This document shows, piece after piece, positions 1-7,056 of a stretch of DNA of 14,957 nucleotides. This stretch comes from an uncultured Erysipelotrichaceae bacterium (GTDB lineage Bacteria > Bacillota_I > Bacilli_A > Erysipelotrichales > Erysipelotrichaceae). The stretch lies in contig CAKUTY010000019.1 in NCBI GenBank assembly GCA_934692455.1, positions 1-14,957 of the forward strand. The letters run 5' to 3'. The first letter of the stretch is position 1; each line of letters begins with the position of its first letter. The notes under the pieces are model-generated. The model had not been told where the DNA came from, searched no databases, and saw only the letters and a program-made list of their open reading frames with translations. Both the position numbers and the translations under genes were made by a program.

Positions 1-1187
1 GTGTTGTTGTCTTTGTTTGTGTAAAAGAGGGCAAGATTAAGGTTGGCGATAAGATTAGAATGCTTCATTCAAATACTGAATATGAAGTAACCGAACTTGG
101 CGTTAAGACACCAAACGAAGTTAAGAAAGACTCTTTATCAGCAGGCGAAGTAGGCTATATCTGTGCTTCTATTAAATCAATTCAAGATGTCTTTATTGGT
201 GATACGATTACTTTGGCTGATAATCCATGTAGTGAACCATTACCTGGTTATCGTAAGATGAATCCAATGGTATATTGTGGTATGTATCCTACTGATAATA
301 GTAAGTATAATGACTTAAGAGATGCTCTTGAGAAGTTACAATTAAACGACTCTTCTTTAACTTTTGAAGCTGAATCTTCAAAGGCTCTAGGTTTTGGCTT
401 TAGAATTGGTTTCTTAGGTTTGTTACATATGGAAGTAATTCAAGAAAGACTTGAAAGAGAATATAACTTGAATTTAATCGCAACAGCTCCATCTGTTGTC
501 TATAAGGTTACTTTAACTGATGGCAGTGTTGTTTATATTGATAACCCTAGTATGATGCCTGATAATACTAAGATTGATTATATTGAGGAACCTTATGTTA
601 AGGCTTCTATTATGGTACCTAGTGATAATATTGGTCCGGTTATGGAATTGTCACAATCGAAAAGAGGTATCTATAAGGATATGATTTATATTGATGATAA
701 TCGTAATCAATTAATCTATGAAATGCCACTATCAGAGATTATCTTTGAATACTTCGATAAGTTAAAGTCAGTATCTAGAGGTTATGCGTCTTTAGATTAT
801 GAATTAATTGGTTATCGTAAGTCAAATCTAGTTAAGATGGATATCTTATTAAATGGTGAAGTAATTGATGCTCTAAGCATTATTGTCCATCGTGATTTTG
901 CCTATAATAGAGGCCAAAAGATTACTGCTAAGTTAAAGGAATTGTTGCCTAAACAACAATTTGAAATTCCAGTACAAGCTGCTATTGGTAATAAGATTAT
1001 TGCACGTACTAATATTAAGTCTTTACGTAAAGACGTATTGGCTAAGTGTTATGGTGGTGATATTTCTCGTAAGAAGAAGTTGTTGGAGAAACAAAAAGAA
1101 GGTAAGAAACGTATGAAGGCAGTTGGTAGTGTTGAAATACCTCAAGAGGCTTTCATGGCTGTATTATCACTTGATGATGATGAATAA
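1..1187 (+). CDS. lepA: Elongation factor 4 (LepA), C-terminal part; 5' end outside window
   Basis: LepA/EF4 is a ribosome-associated GTPase that back-translocates or remodels stalled ribosomes and affects 30S maturation. The reading frame is already open at base 3, before the first ATG at 60, with residues VVVFVCVKEGKIKVGDKI typical of LepA domain II, so the start codon and G domain lie upstream. About 394 residues are visible of a usual ~600. The EF-G-like domains III and V follow (GFGFRIGFLGLLHMEV), then the LepA-specific C-terminal domain with YGGDISRKKKLLEKQKEGKKRM and the usual ending IPQEAFMAVL. The gene ends in an acidic DDDE whose codons also form the hemW start region. Family assignment is certain; only the missing 5' end limits the description. 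Confidence 0.97.
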   Translation, partial: VVVFVCVKEGKIKVGDKIRMLHSNTEYEVTELGVKTPNEVKKDSLSAGEVGYICASIKSIQDVFIGDTITLADNPCSEPLPGYRKMNPMVYCGMYPTDNSKYNDLRDALEKLQLNDSSLTFEAESSKALGFGFRIGFLGLLHMEVIQERLEREYNLNLIATAPSVVYKVTLTDGSVVYIDNPSMMPDNTKIDYIEEPYVKASIMVPSDNIGPVMELSQSKRGIYKDMIYIDDNRNQLIYEMPLSEIIFEYFDKLKSVSRGYASLDYELIGYRKSNLVKMDILLNGEVIDALSIIVHRDFAYNRGQKITAKLKELLPKQQFEIPVQAAIGNKIIARTNIKSLRKDVLAKCYGGDISRKKKLLEKQKEGKKRMKAVGSVEIPQEAFMAVLSLDDDE

Positions 1188-2250
1188 GCATTTATATGTC
1201 CATGTGCCTTTTTGTGATAGTATTTGTGGTTATTGCGACTTTGCCCATACTATCGTTAATAGGGACTTGATAAGTAAATATTTAGAAAGAATAAAAGAAG
1301 ATCTAAATGATCTTCCTTTTTCTAATTTTGAGACCATTTATATTGGTGGAGGAACACCTAGCTGTTTAAATAGTGGTGAATTAGAGTACTTATTGAGTAT
1401 GATTTATCCATTAAGTAAAGGTGTAATTGAATATACTATTGAAGTCAATCCTGAAAGTATTGATGAGCACAAGTTACAAATTATGAAGAAATATGGAGTC
1501 AATAGAATCTCGATGGGCGTAGAGAGTAGTGATGATAATTTACTTAGAATCATGAATCGTAAGTATGACTTTGGCTTGGTAAGAGAAAAGATTGAATTAA
1601 TCAAATCATATGGCATCAACAATATTTCGGTTGACCTTATGTATTCTTTGCCTTTTCAAACTATGAATATCTTAAAGAAGACCTTGGATGATATTCTTTC
1701 ATTAGATGTACCACATATTTCTATCTATTCATTAACAATCGAAGAAAACACAATGTTTAATAGAAGGGGTTATGACCACTTAGACGAAGATGTTGAGGCA
1801 GATATGTATGAATATATTGAAAAAAGATTAAAGGACTATAATCATTACGAGGTATCTAATTATTGTAAAGAAGATAGGCATTCAAGACATAATTTGGGCT
1901 ACTGGAAATATGATGATTTTATCGGTTTAGGACCAGGAGCTAGTAGTAAGGTTAATAATCATCGCTATACCTATACTAAGAATGTTCGTAATTATATTAA
2001 TAAAAAAGACTTATTAAGTGAAGATATTTATTTAGATAAACAAGATTTAGAATTTGAGAATGTGATGATGTCTTTAAGAACTATTTATGGCTTAGATTTA
2101 GACTTATTCTATAAAAGATATGGTGAAGATTTTAAGGATGTATATAAAAAGGCCATAGAAAAGAATAAAGAATATCTAATATTTAAGGATAATCATTGCA
2201 TATGCACCAATTTAGAGATTTTAAATACAATTTTGGTTGATTTCTTGTAG
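1174..2250 (+). CDS. hemW: Radical SAM heme chaperone HemW (coproporphyrinogen-III-oxidase-like)
   Basis: Radical SAM protein of the HemN/HemW family; HemW binds heme and a 4Fe-4S cluster and is thought to insert heme into respiratory enzymes. The cluster motif CDSICGYCDF (CX3CX2C followed by F rather than CXC) points to HemW rather than the oxidase HemN. GGGTPS, VNPES, VDLMYSLPFQT and GLGPGASS follow in order. The conserved G-x-Q-S site reads GVES, so Gln is replaced by Glu. The frame is open further upstream to an ATG at 1123, but family proteins start just before LYVHVPFC, so the start is one of three consecutive ATGs at 1174, 1177 and 1180. These overlap the end of lepA (stop 1185-1187). 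No good Shine-Dalgarno is near, which suggests translational coupling to lepA. Length about 356-358 residues, slightly short but complete. Confidence 0.93.
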   Translation: MMMNKHLYVHVPFCDSICGYCDFAHTIVNRDLISKYLERIKEDLNDLPFSNFETIYIGGGTPSCLNSGELEYLLSMIYPLSKGVIEYTIEVNPESIDEHKLQIMKKYGVNRISMGVESSDDNLLRIMNRKYDFGLVREKIELIKSYGINNISVDLMYSLPFQTMNILKKTLDDILSLDVPHISIYSLTIEENTMFNRRGYDHLDEDVEADMYEYIEKRLKDYNHYEVSNYCKEDRHSRHNLGYWKYDDFIGLGPGASSKVNNHRYTYTKNVRNYINKKDLLSEDIYLDKQDLEFENVMMSLRTIYGLDLDLFYKRYGEDFKDVYKKAIEKNKEYLIFKDNHCICTNLEILNTILVDFL

Positions 2251-2265
2251 TGGGGATGATATCAT
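2237..2265 (+). promoter_or_regulatory. Promoter of rpsO, overlapping the 3' end of hemW
   Basis: TTGATT (2237-2242), a 17-base spacer, and TATCAT (2260-2265) preceded by TGA, an extended -10 (TGn). The predicted start at about 2272 coincides with the first base of the rpsO leader stem, which supports both calls. The -35 and spacer lie inside the last hemW codons. Confidence 0.65.
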
Positions 2266-2271
2266 TAATGA

Positions 2272-2347
2272 GCTTTATTCTGGGTTATGACACAAATATC
2301 TCCAGTTATTACTCGGAATAAAAGATATATAGAAGGAGAATTTAAAA
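2272..2347 (+). promoter_or_regulatory. rpsO leader, probable S15 autoregulatory RNA element
   Basis: The mRNA leader folds into a long stem: 2273-2285 pairs with 2311-2324 (TTTATTC against GAATAAA, then alternating G-C and G-U pairs, one bulged A). The G-U next to G-C pairs resemble the GU/GC motif that S15 recognises in 16S rRNA helix 22. CTGG (2280-2283) can instead pair with CCAG (2302-2305), giving an exclusive alternative fold. The ribosome binding site AAGGAG (2333-2338) lies just downstream. S15 leader autoregulation is established in several bacteria; assignment here rests on position and structure, not on alignment. Confidence 0.6.
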
Positions 2348-2614
2348 ATGTTAACAAAGGCTGAAAAGCAAGCAATCATTAAAGAGTACGCTATTAAGGA
2401 AGGCGATACTGGTTCTGTAGAAGTACAAGTTGCAATTCTAACTGAATGCATCAACAGACTTACTGAACACATGAAGAAGAATCCTAAGGATTTCCATTCT
2501 AACAGAGGTCTATTAATGATGGTTGGTAAGAGAAGAAATTTCTTGGAATACTTAAAGAGAACTGATGTAAATAGATATAGAAATCTAATTACTAAGTTAG
2601 GTATCAGAAAATAG
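2348..2614 (+). CDS. rpsO: 30S ribosomal protein S15
   Basis: Primary 16S rRNA-binding protein of the 30S platform, binding helices 20-22 and nucleating assembly with S6 and S18. The 88 residues match the usual ~89. Family landmarks include the N-terminal helix, EGDTGSVEVQVAILTECI, the HMKKNPKDFHSNRGLL segment with the rRNA-contacting His/Asp/Ser residues, and the ending RYRNLITKLGIRK. The start has a strong Shine-Dalgarno AAGGAG nine bases upstream. The gene has its own promoter and leader and is closed by a terminator, so it is monocistronic here. In many bacteria pnp follows rpsO directly; here pnp is about 8 kb away. Confidence 0.98.
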   Translation: MLTKAEKQAIIKEYAIKEGDTGSVEVQVAILTECINRLTEHMKKNPKDFHSNRGLLMMVGKRRNFLEYLKRTDVNRYRNLITKLGIRK

Positions 2615-2623
2615 TTAAACATG

Positions 2624-2648
2624 AAAGAAGCTTAAACGCTTCTTTTTT
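2624..2648 (+). terminator. Intrinsic terminator of rpsO
   Basis: AAAGAAGC (2624-2631) pairs with GCTTCTTT (2638-2645) around a 6-base loop, and the T run continues to 2648. It directly follows the rpsO stop and precedes the tetR operator by five bases. Confidence 0.88.
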
Positions 2649-2653
2649 ATTGG

Positions 2654-2700
2654 TAAACATCCGTTCATTTTTGTGTATAATAATAATGAACGGATGTTTA
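2654..2700 (+). promoter_or_regulatory. Autoregulatory tetR promoter with two mirror-image operators
   Basis: TAAACATCCGTTCATT (2654-2669) recurs as an exact reverse complement at 2685-2700, with 15 bases between. Each arm is itself a partial palindrome of the form T-x-AAC-N4-GTT-x-A (2654-2667 and 2687-2700), as expected for a TetR-family dimer site. Centres are 33 bp apart, about three helical turns, so two dimers could sit on one DNA face. The spacer holds the -10 TATAAT (2676-2681). A weak -35 TAAACA (2654-2659, spacer 16) lies inside the left arm. The right arm covers the predicted start of transcription and ends four bases before the tetR ATG, including the only weak ribosome-binding GGA. 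Confidence 0.8.
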
Positions 2701-2704
2701 TTAT

Positions 2705-3337
2705 ATGGCACAGATATTAAAAGAAGAAGTAAGAAACAAGATAATTGAAGCTGCTAAGGCAGAACTTTTAGAAAAGGGCTATGAGAATGCTTCTTTAAGA
2801 AAGATTGCTCTTGATTCAGGGGTTACTGTTGGTAATCTTTATCGTTATTTTGATAATAAGGAAGATTTAATTAATAAGATATGCGAACCATGTTTATTGA
2901 AAATCGAAGACCTTATCAAAGAAGAAACCAATAATCAATTATCTTTCTTTAAAGAGAGTGATGGTTTTAGTTTAGATAATGAAGAGATGCTTAAAACGAT
3001 TGATCTAATCATCGATAAGCTGATTGATATCTATAAGGAATATCCTGATGAATTTAGGATATTGATGTTGGATTCCAAGCTAAATGCTTTTTTATTAGAT
3101 TGGTTCTCTAAACTGATTTATAACCTAATCACAGGTCATTTACAGGTTCCTAAGCTTTTTTCTAAATATATAAGAATAATTTCAAGAGCCTATGCATCTT
3201 CAATTATTGCGGGATTTAAGGAACTCTTGAAGAATGATTTAAATGTCTATGTTCTTAAACAAATGTCTATTGTTTACTTTAGATCATATGTAAACATGTT
3301 AAATAGTGATATCAATAAAATAATTAATGGAGAATAA
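2705..3337 (+). CDS. TetR/AcrR-family transcriptional regulator of the downstream ABC operon
   Basis: 210 residues, the normal TetR-family size. The N-terminal HTH domain covers residues ~9-55, with the recognition region LRKIALDSGVTVGNLYRYF at 31-49 followed by the typical NKEDLINKI. The C-terminal ligand-binding and dimerisation part (~60-210) has no signature that names the ligand. The gene is first in a likely operon: its last codons contain the ribosome binding site of the ATPase gene. The double inverted repeat just upstream is almost certainly its own operator, so it probably represses itself and the transporter and is released by a compound or membrane signal. Such TetR plus FtsX-type ABC sets are often annotated as drug or peptide efflux, but no substrate can be read from this sequence. 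Confidence 0.93.
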   Translation: MAQILKEEVRNKIIEAAKAELLEKGYENASLRKIALDSGVTVGNLYRYFDNKEDLINKICEPCLLKIEDLIKEETNNQLSFFKESDGFSLDNEEMLKTIDLIIDKLIDIYKEYPDEFRILMLDSKLNAFLLDWFSKLIYNLITGHLQVPKLFSKYIRIISRAYASSIIAGFKELLKNDLNVYVLKQMSIVYFRSYVNMLNSDINKIINGE

Positions 3338-3341
3338 AAAA

Positions 3342-4043
3342 ATGAGCTATATAGAATTTGATAAAGTATCTAAGATTTATAAGATGGGCGAGGTTGAAAT
3401 TAAAGCTTTAGATGAAGTTTCTTTTGGTATCGATAAGGGTGAATTTGTAGTTATTTTAGGTGCTTCAGGTGCTGGTAAATCAACTATCTTGAATATCTTA
3501 GGCGGTATGGATACTGCTACTTCTGGTAGTGTGGTGGTCGATGAAAAGGACATATCTAACGCAACTGAAAGTGAATTGACTGATTATCGTCGTTTTGATA
3601 TAGGTTTTGTGTTTCAATTCTATAATTTAGTTCAAAATTTAACTGCTAAGGAAAATGTAGAATTAGCTCTACAAATATCTAAAGATCCTCTAGATGCCTT
3701 AGAAGTATTAGATTTAGTTGGTTTAAAGAATAGAGTTAATAACTTTCCAAGTCAATTATCAGGTGGTGAACAACAACGTGTGGCAATTGCTAGGGCAGTG
3801 GCAAAAAATCCAAAGTTATTATTATGTGATGAGCCAACTGGTGCTCTAGATTATGTTACTGGTAAACAAGTTTTAAAGGTTTTACAAGACTTAGCTTTTA
3901 AAGAAAAGATGACGGTTGTGATTGTTACTCATAATAGTGCTTTAAAAGATATGGGTCATAAGATTATTAGAGTTAGATCTGGTCATATTGAATCAGTTGA
4001 GATTAATGAAAATCCAATGAGTATTGAGGATATTGAATACTAA
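3342..4043 (+). CDS. ABC transporter ATP-binding protein, LolD/MacB type
   Basis: Nucleotide-binding subunit that powers the FtsX-fold permease encoded next. Counting from 3342 (233 residues): Walker A GASGAGKS at 40-47, Q-loop Gln at 92 (VFQFYNL, typical of the MacB/LolD/FtsE group), signature LSGGEQQRVAIARA from 139, Walker B LLLCDEP with Asp163-Glu164, D-loop GALD, and H-loop His near 197 (VTHN). All catalytic motifs are intact. An upstream in-frame ATG at 3327 overlaps tetR but has no ribosome binding site; ATG 3342 has GGAGAA at 3329-3334 with a 7-base spacing, so I take 3342. The stop is two bases before the permease ATG, which means tight coupling. The C-terminal ~20 residues are an acidic tail of no known role. 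Confidence 0.95.
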   Translation: MSYIEFDKVSKIYKMGEVEIKALDEVSFGIDKGEFVVILGASGAGKSTILNILGGMDTATSGSVVVDEKDISNATESELTDYRRFDIGFVFQFYNLVQNLTAKENVELALQISKDPLDALEVLDLVGLKNRVNNFPSQLSGGEQQRVAIARAVAKNPKLLLCDEPTGALDYVTGKQVLKVLQDLAFKEKMTVVIVTHNSALKDMGHKIIRVRSGHIESVEINENPMSIEDIEY

Positions 4044-4045
4044 TT

Positions 4046-7033
4046 ATGAAGACTTTTAATTTAGATACTTTAAGAATGATTAAGAAAACATATAAGCGTT
4101 TTATTTCGCTTGTTTTGATTGTTCTTATTGGTTCAGGCTTTATGATGGGATTGATGTCTAGTTCCACAATCCTAAAAGAAAGCATGGATAAGTATAATGA
4201 TGATAATAATCTACAGGATTTACAATTATATTCAACCTATGGATTTTGTGCTGATGATGTGGCTAAGATTAGGGAAACGGATGGAGTAAAGGATGTTTTT
4301 GCCTCTAGATTTGTCGATACTTATGCCAAGGGTGATAACGATAAGGAAATTGTAGTTAGGGTTGAAGAACTTAATCGTGATGTCAATAAGTATGAGGTAT
4401 ATGAAGGAAGAGAGCCTAAGAATAATCATGAATGTTTATTGATTGAAACTACAGTTACTGATAGTTCTTATAAGATAGGTGAGAAGTTAAAACTTTATTT
4501 AAATGATGAAGAAGAGCTTTCTAAAGAACTTAGATATGATGAATATACTATTGTAGGTTTAGCTCAATCACCTGCTTATACATCTAAGATGTTAGGCACT
4601 TCTACTTTAAATAATACAGAGCTTAATGCGGTAGTTCTTGTTTCTAATACTAATTTTATTGGTGAACAATATAAGACTATTTATTTAACTTTAGATGATG
4701 CTGATGAATATACAAGTTATACCAAGGCATATAAGGATTATGTAGCTGATTTAAAGACCAATGTTGAAGAGACAGCTTTTGTCAATCAGGGTACTTATAG
4801 GGATATCGTGGTTGAGAAAGCTCAAAATGAATTAGATGAGAATAAACTAAAGTTTGAGACAGAGAAGAATGAGAATGAGGCTAAATTGGCTGATGCGAAA
4901 AGACAATTGGATGATGCTCATATCACTTTAGTTACTTATAAGGCTCAAATCACAAGTTTAAATTCAGCTATTAGTAGTTTAGAGAAAACAGTAAAGTCTT
5001 ATCAGGATACCCTAGATCAAAAAAAAGAAGAATTGGGTATCAGTGATGAACAAATTCAAAATAAGATGAATGAGATTGAGAATATTGATGTTCAAACGAT
5101 TTTGAATATGTTAGGAAGTGGCTTAGATTCTTTGATTAATGGTAGTGATAATGTTTATGAACTTGCAATTCTACAAAAAGTAATTGATGAGGCTAACGAG
5201 AATTTAAAGACTTATAGACAAAAGATTGGTGCCTTACAATATCAAGTTAATATCGGTGAGGCAAAGTATAATAGCGGTTTAGAAGAATATAATGATAATT
5301 TAAAGAAGTTTGAACAGGAAATAGAAAAGGCTAGCGCAAAGCTTATTAAGGCTCAACAGGATATTGATGCGCTTCCTGAAGCTAATTGGATGATACTAGA
5401 TCGTGAATCTCACTATAGTAGTAATATGTTTGAGGCAACTTGTAAACAAATGACAGCCATTGGCTATGCTTTTCCATTGTTGTTTTATTTGGTAGCAGCT
5501 TTAGTTTGTATGACAACCATGACTCGTTTGGTAGATGAACAAAGGGGCCAAATAGGTATTTTTAGAGCTCTTGGTTACACTAAGAAGGAAGTTACAGGTA
5601 AGTATGTAGGTTATGCCTTCTTGGCAAGTTTAATAGGTTGTGTAATAGGTATTATTATTGGTCAAATACTTTTTCCATCCGTAATCTATACTTGTTGGAG
5701 ACTTTTGTATAAGCTTCCTAAGATGATCTTGTTCTATCCGATAGGTTATGTGCTTATCTCTTTTCTAGCATTCTCATTATTGATGATGTTAGTGACTTAT
5801 CTTGTTGTGAAAAGTGACTTGAATGAAGTTCCTGCTTCATTACTTCGTCCAAAGGCTCCTAAGCTTACAAAACAAACATTTATTGAAAAGCTTCCTTTTA
5901 TATGGGATAAGTTATCATTCACATCTAAGATCACAGCCCGTAATTTAATAAGATATAAGTCAAGATTCTTTATGACAGTTATTGGCGTGGCTGGCTGTAC
6001 TGGTTTACTTGTAGTTGGTTTTGGCATTAAGGATTCAGTAAGGGATGTAGTTGAGATTCAATATAATCGTATTTTTAACTATAACTATACAATTCAATTA
6101 GAGAATGATTTACATGTTGATGAGAATGTGGATATTTTAAAAGCTGATGTGAGTAACGAAACAGTAGTGCCTTTTATGTCTTATTCTTCAGCTGCCTATA
6201 AGGATAATGAGGAGCTTGATTCTATTACTGTAGAGGTTATGGATACTGGTGAGGCTTTAGAGATATTGGATTTGCGCAAGACTGATAAGAAGACTATTTT
6301 GAATTTAAGAAATAGTGGTGTTATTGTTTCTGAAAAGTATGCTAAGAATCATAAGCTCAAGAAGGGCGATACCATTACTGTTGAATCTTATAATGGTGTT
6401 AAGGCTGATGTGATTATTGCGGATATTTGTGAGATGTATTTCCAACATTATTTGTTTATGTCTGATGATTACTATAATAAAACTTTTAATGAAAAGGTAC
6501 ATGATACAAGTATTGCGTTAATGTCTAATGATGTCGAAAGCTTGAATAAGGATACTTTGTTACTTAAGGATTATTCTAGTACTTTTGATTTCAGCAATAT
6601 GATTGCCAACTTTGAGAATATGATTAAGGCCTTGGATTTAATTATTTTGGTAATTATATTGGCTGCTGGTTCTTTGGCTCTTGTAGTATTGATTAATTTA
6701 ACTCAGGTTAATGTGGCAGAGAGAACTCGTGAGATTGCAACTTTAAAGGTATTAGGTTTTAGACCTAAGGAAGTAGATTCTTATATCTTTAAAGAAATCT
6801 TGATATTGAGTATTATCGGTGGTTTTGTAGGTATGCCACTAGGTTTACTTGAACATCATTTTGTCATGAATGTCATCAATATGGACATGGTTATGTTTGG
6901 CATGAATATTACTTTCTTCTCATATACTGCATCTTTCTTGATTACTTTTGTGTTTACGATTATTGTGCTTTTATTGACACGCAAACCTTTAAGAAAGATT
7001 GAGATGGTTGAATCGTTAAAGTCAGTAGAGTAG
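4046..7033 (+). CDS. FtsX-fold (MacB-type) ABC permease with long extracellular coiled coil
   Basis: Membrane partner of the preceding ATPase; 995 residues with a duplicated FtsX arrangement of 1+3+1+3 membrane helices: ~19-39, 473-493, 522-544, 562-588, ~642-662, 864-886, ~918-938 and 957-980. The first FtsX domain has DEQRGQIGIFRALGYTKKEV and the second AERTREIATLKVLGFRPKEV, the cytoplasmic coupling helices expected to touch the ATPase. Between helices 1 and 2 is a ~430-residue extracellular region holding two heptad-rich, charged segments (~256-332 and ~378-446) separated by a Gly/Ser-containing tip, which reads as an antiparallel coiled-coil hairpin. MacB-fold transporters work as mechanotransmitters rather than substrate channels, so it may expel or sense an envelope-active compound or drive a cell-wall enzyme. 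There is no clear Shine-Dalgarno; it probably depends on coupling. Substrate unknown. Confidence 0.93.
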   Translation: MKTFNLDTLRMIKKTYKRFISLVLIVLIGSGFMMGLMSSSTILKESMDKYNDDNNLQDLQLYSTYGFCADDVAKIRETDGVKDVFASRFVDTYAKGDNDKEIVVRVEELNRDVNKYEVYEGREPKNNHECLLIETTVTDSSYKIGEKLKLYLNDEEELSKELRYDEYTIVGLAQSPAYTSKMLGTSTLNNTELNAVVLVSNTNFIGEQYKTIYLTLDDADEYTSYTKAYKDYVADLKTNVEETAFVNQGTYRDIVVEKAQNELDENKLKFETEKNENEAKLADAKRQLDDAHITLVTYKAQITSLNSAISSLEKTVKSYQDTLDQKKEELGISDEQIQNKMNEIENIDVQTILNMLGSGLDSLINGSDNVYELAILQKVIDEANENLKTYRQKIGALQYQVNIGEAKYNSGLEEYNDNLKKFEQEIEKASAKLIKAQQDIDALPEANWMILDRESHYSSNMFEATCKQMTAIGYAFPLLFYLVAALVCMTTMTRLVDEQRGQIGIFRALGYTKKEVTGKYVGYAFLASLIGCVIGIIIGQILFPSVIYTCWRLLYKLPKMILFYPIGYVLISFLAFSLLMMLVTYLVVKSDLNEVPASLLRPKAPKLTKQTFIEKLPFIWDKLSFTSKITARNLIRYKSRFFMTVIGVAGCTGLLVVGFGIKDSVRDVVEIQYNRIFNYNYTIQLENDLHVDENVDILKADVSNETVVPFMSYSSAAYKDNEELDSITVEVMDTGEALEILDLRKTDKKTILNLRNSGVIVSEKYAKNHKLKKGDTITVESYNGVKADVIIADICEMYFQHYLFMSDDYYNKTFNEKVHDTSIALMSNDVESLNKDTLLLKDYSSTFDFSNMIANFENMIKALDLIILVIILAAGSLALVVLINLTQVNVAERTREIATLKVLGFRPKEVDSYIFKEILILSIIGGFVGMPLGLLEHHFVMNVINMDMVMFGMNITFFSYTASFLITFVFTIIVLLLTRKPLRKIEMVESLKSVE

Positions 7034-7056
7034 AATAGTTAGGCGAGGTTTATTTT

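Noticed and set aside
1123..1173. Longer hemW start at ATG 1123
   Set aside because: The extra 17 residues lie fully inside lepA and precede the normal family start; no ribosome binding site.
2275..2622. Minus-strand open frame over rpsO
   Set aside because: Shadow of rpsO and its leader; no recognisable product and opposite to all neighbours.
3327..3341. ATPase start at ATG 3327
   Set aside because: No Shine-Dalgarno upstream, whereas ATG 3342 has GGAGAA at good spacing.
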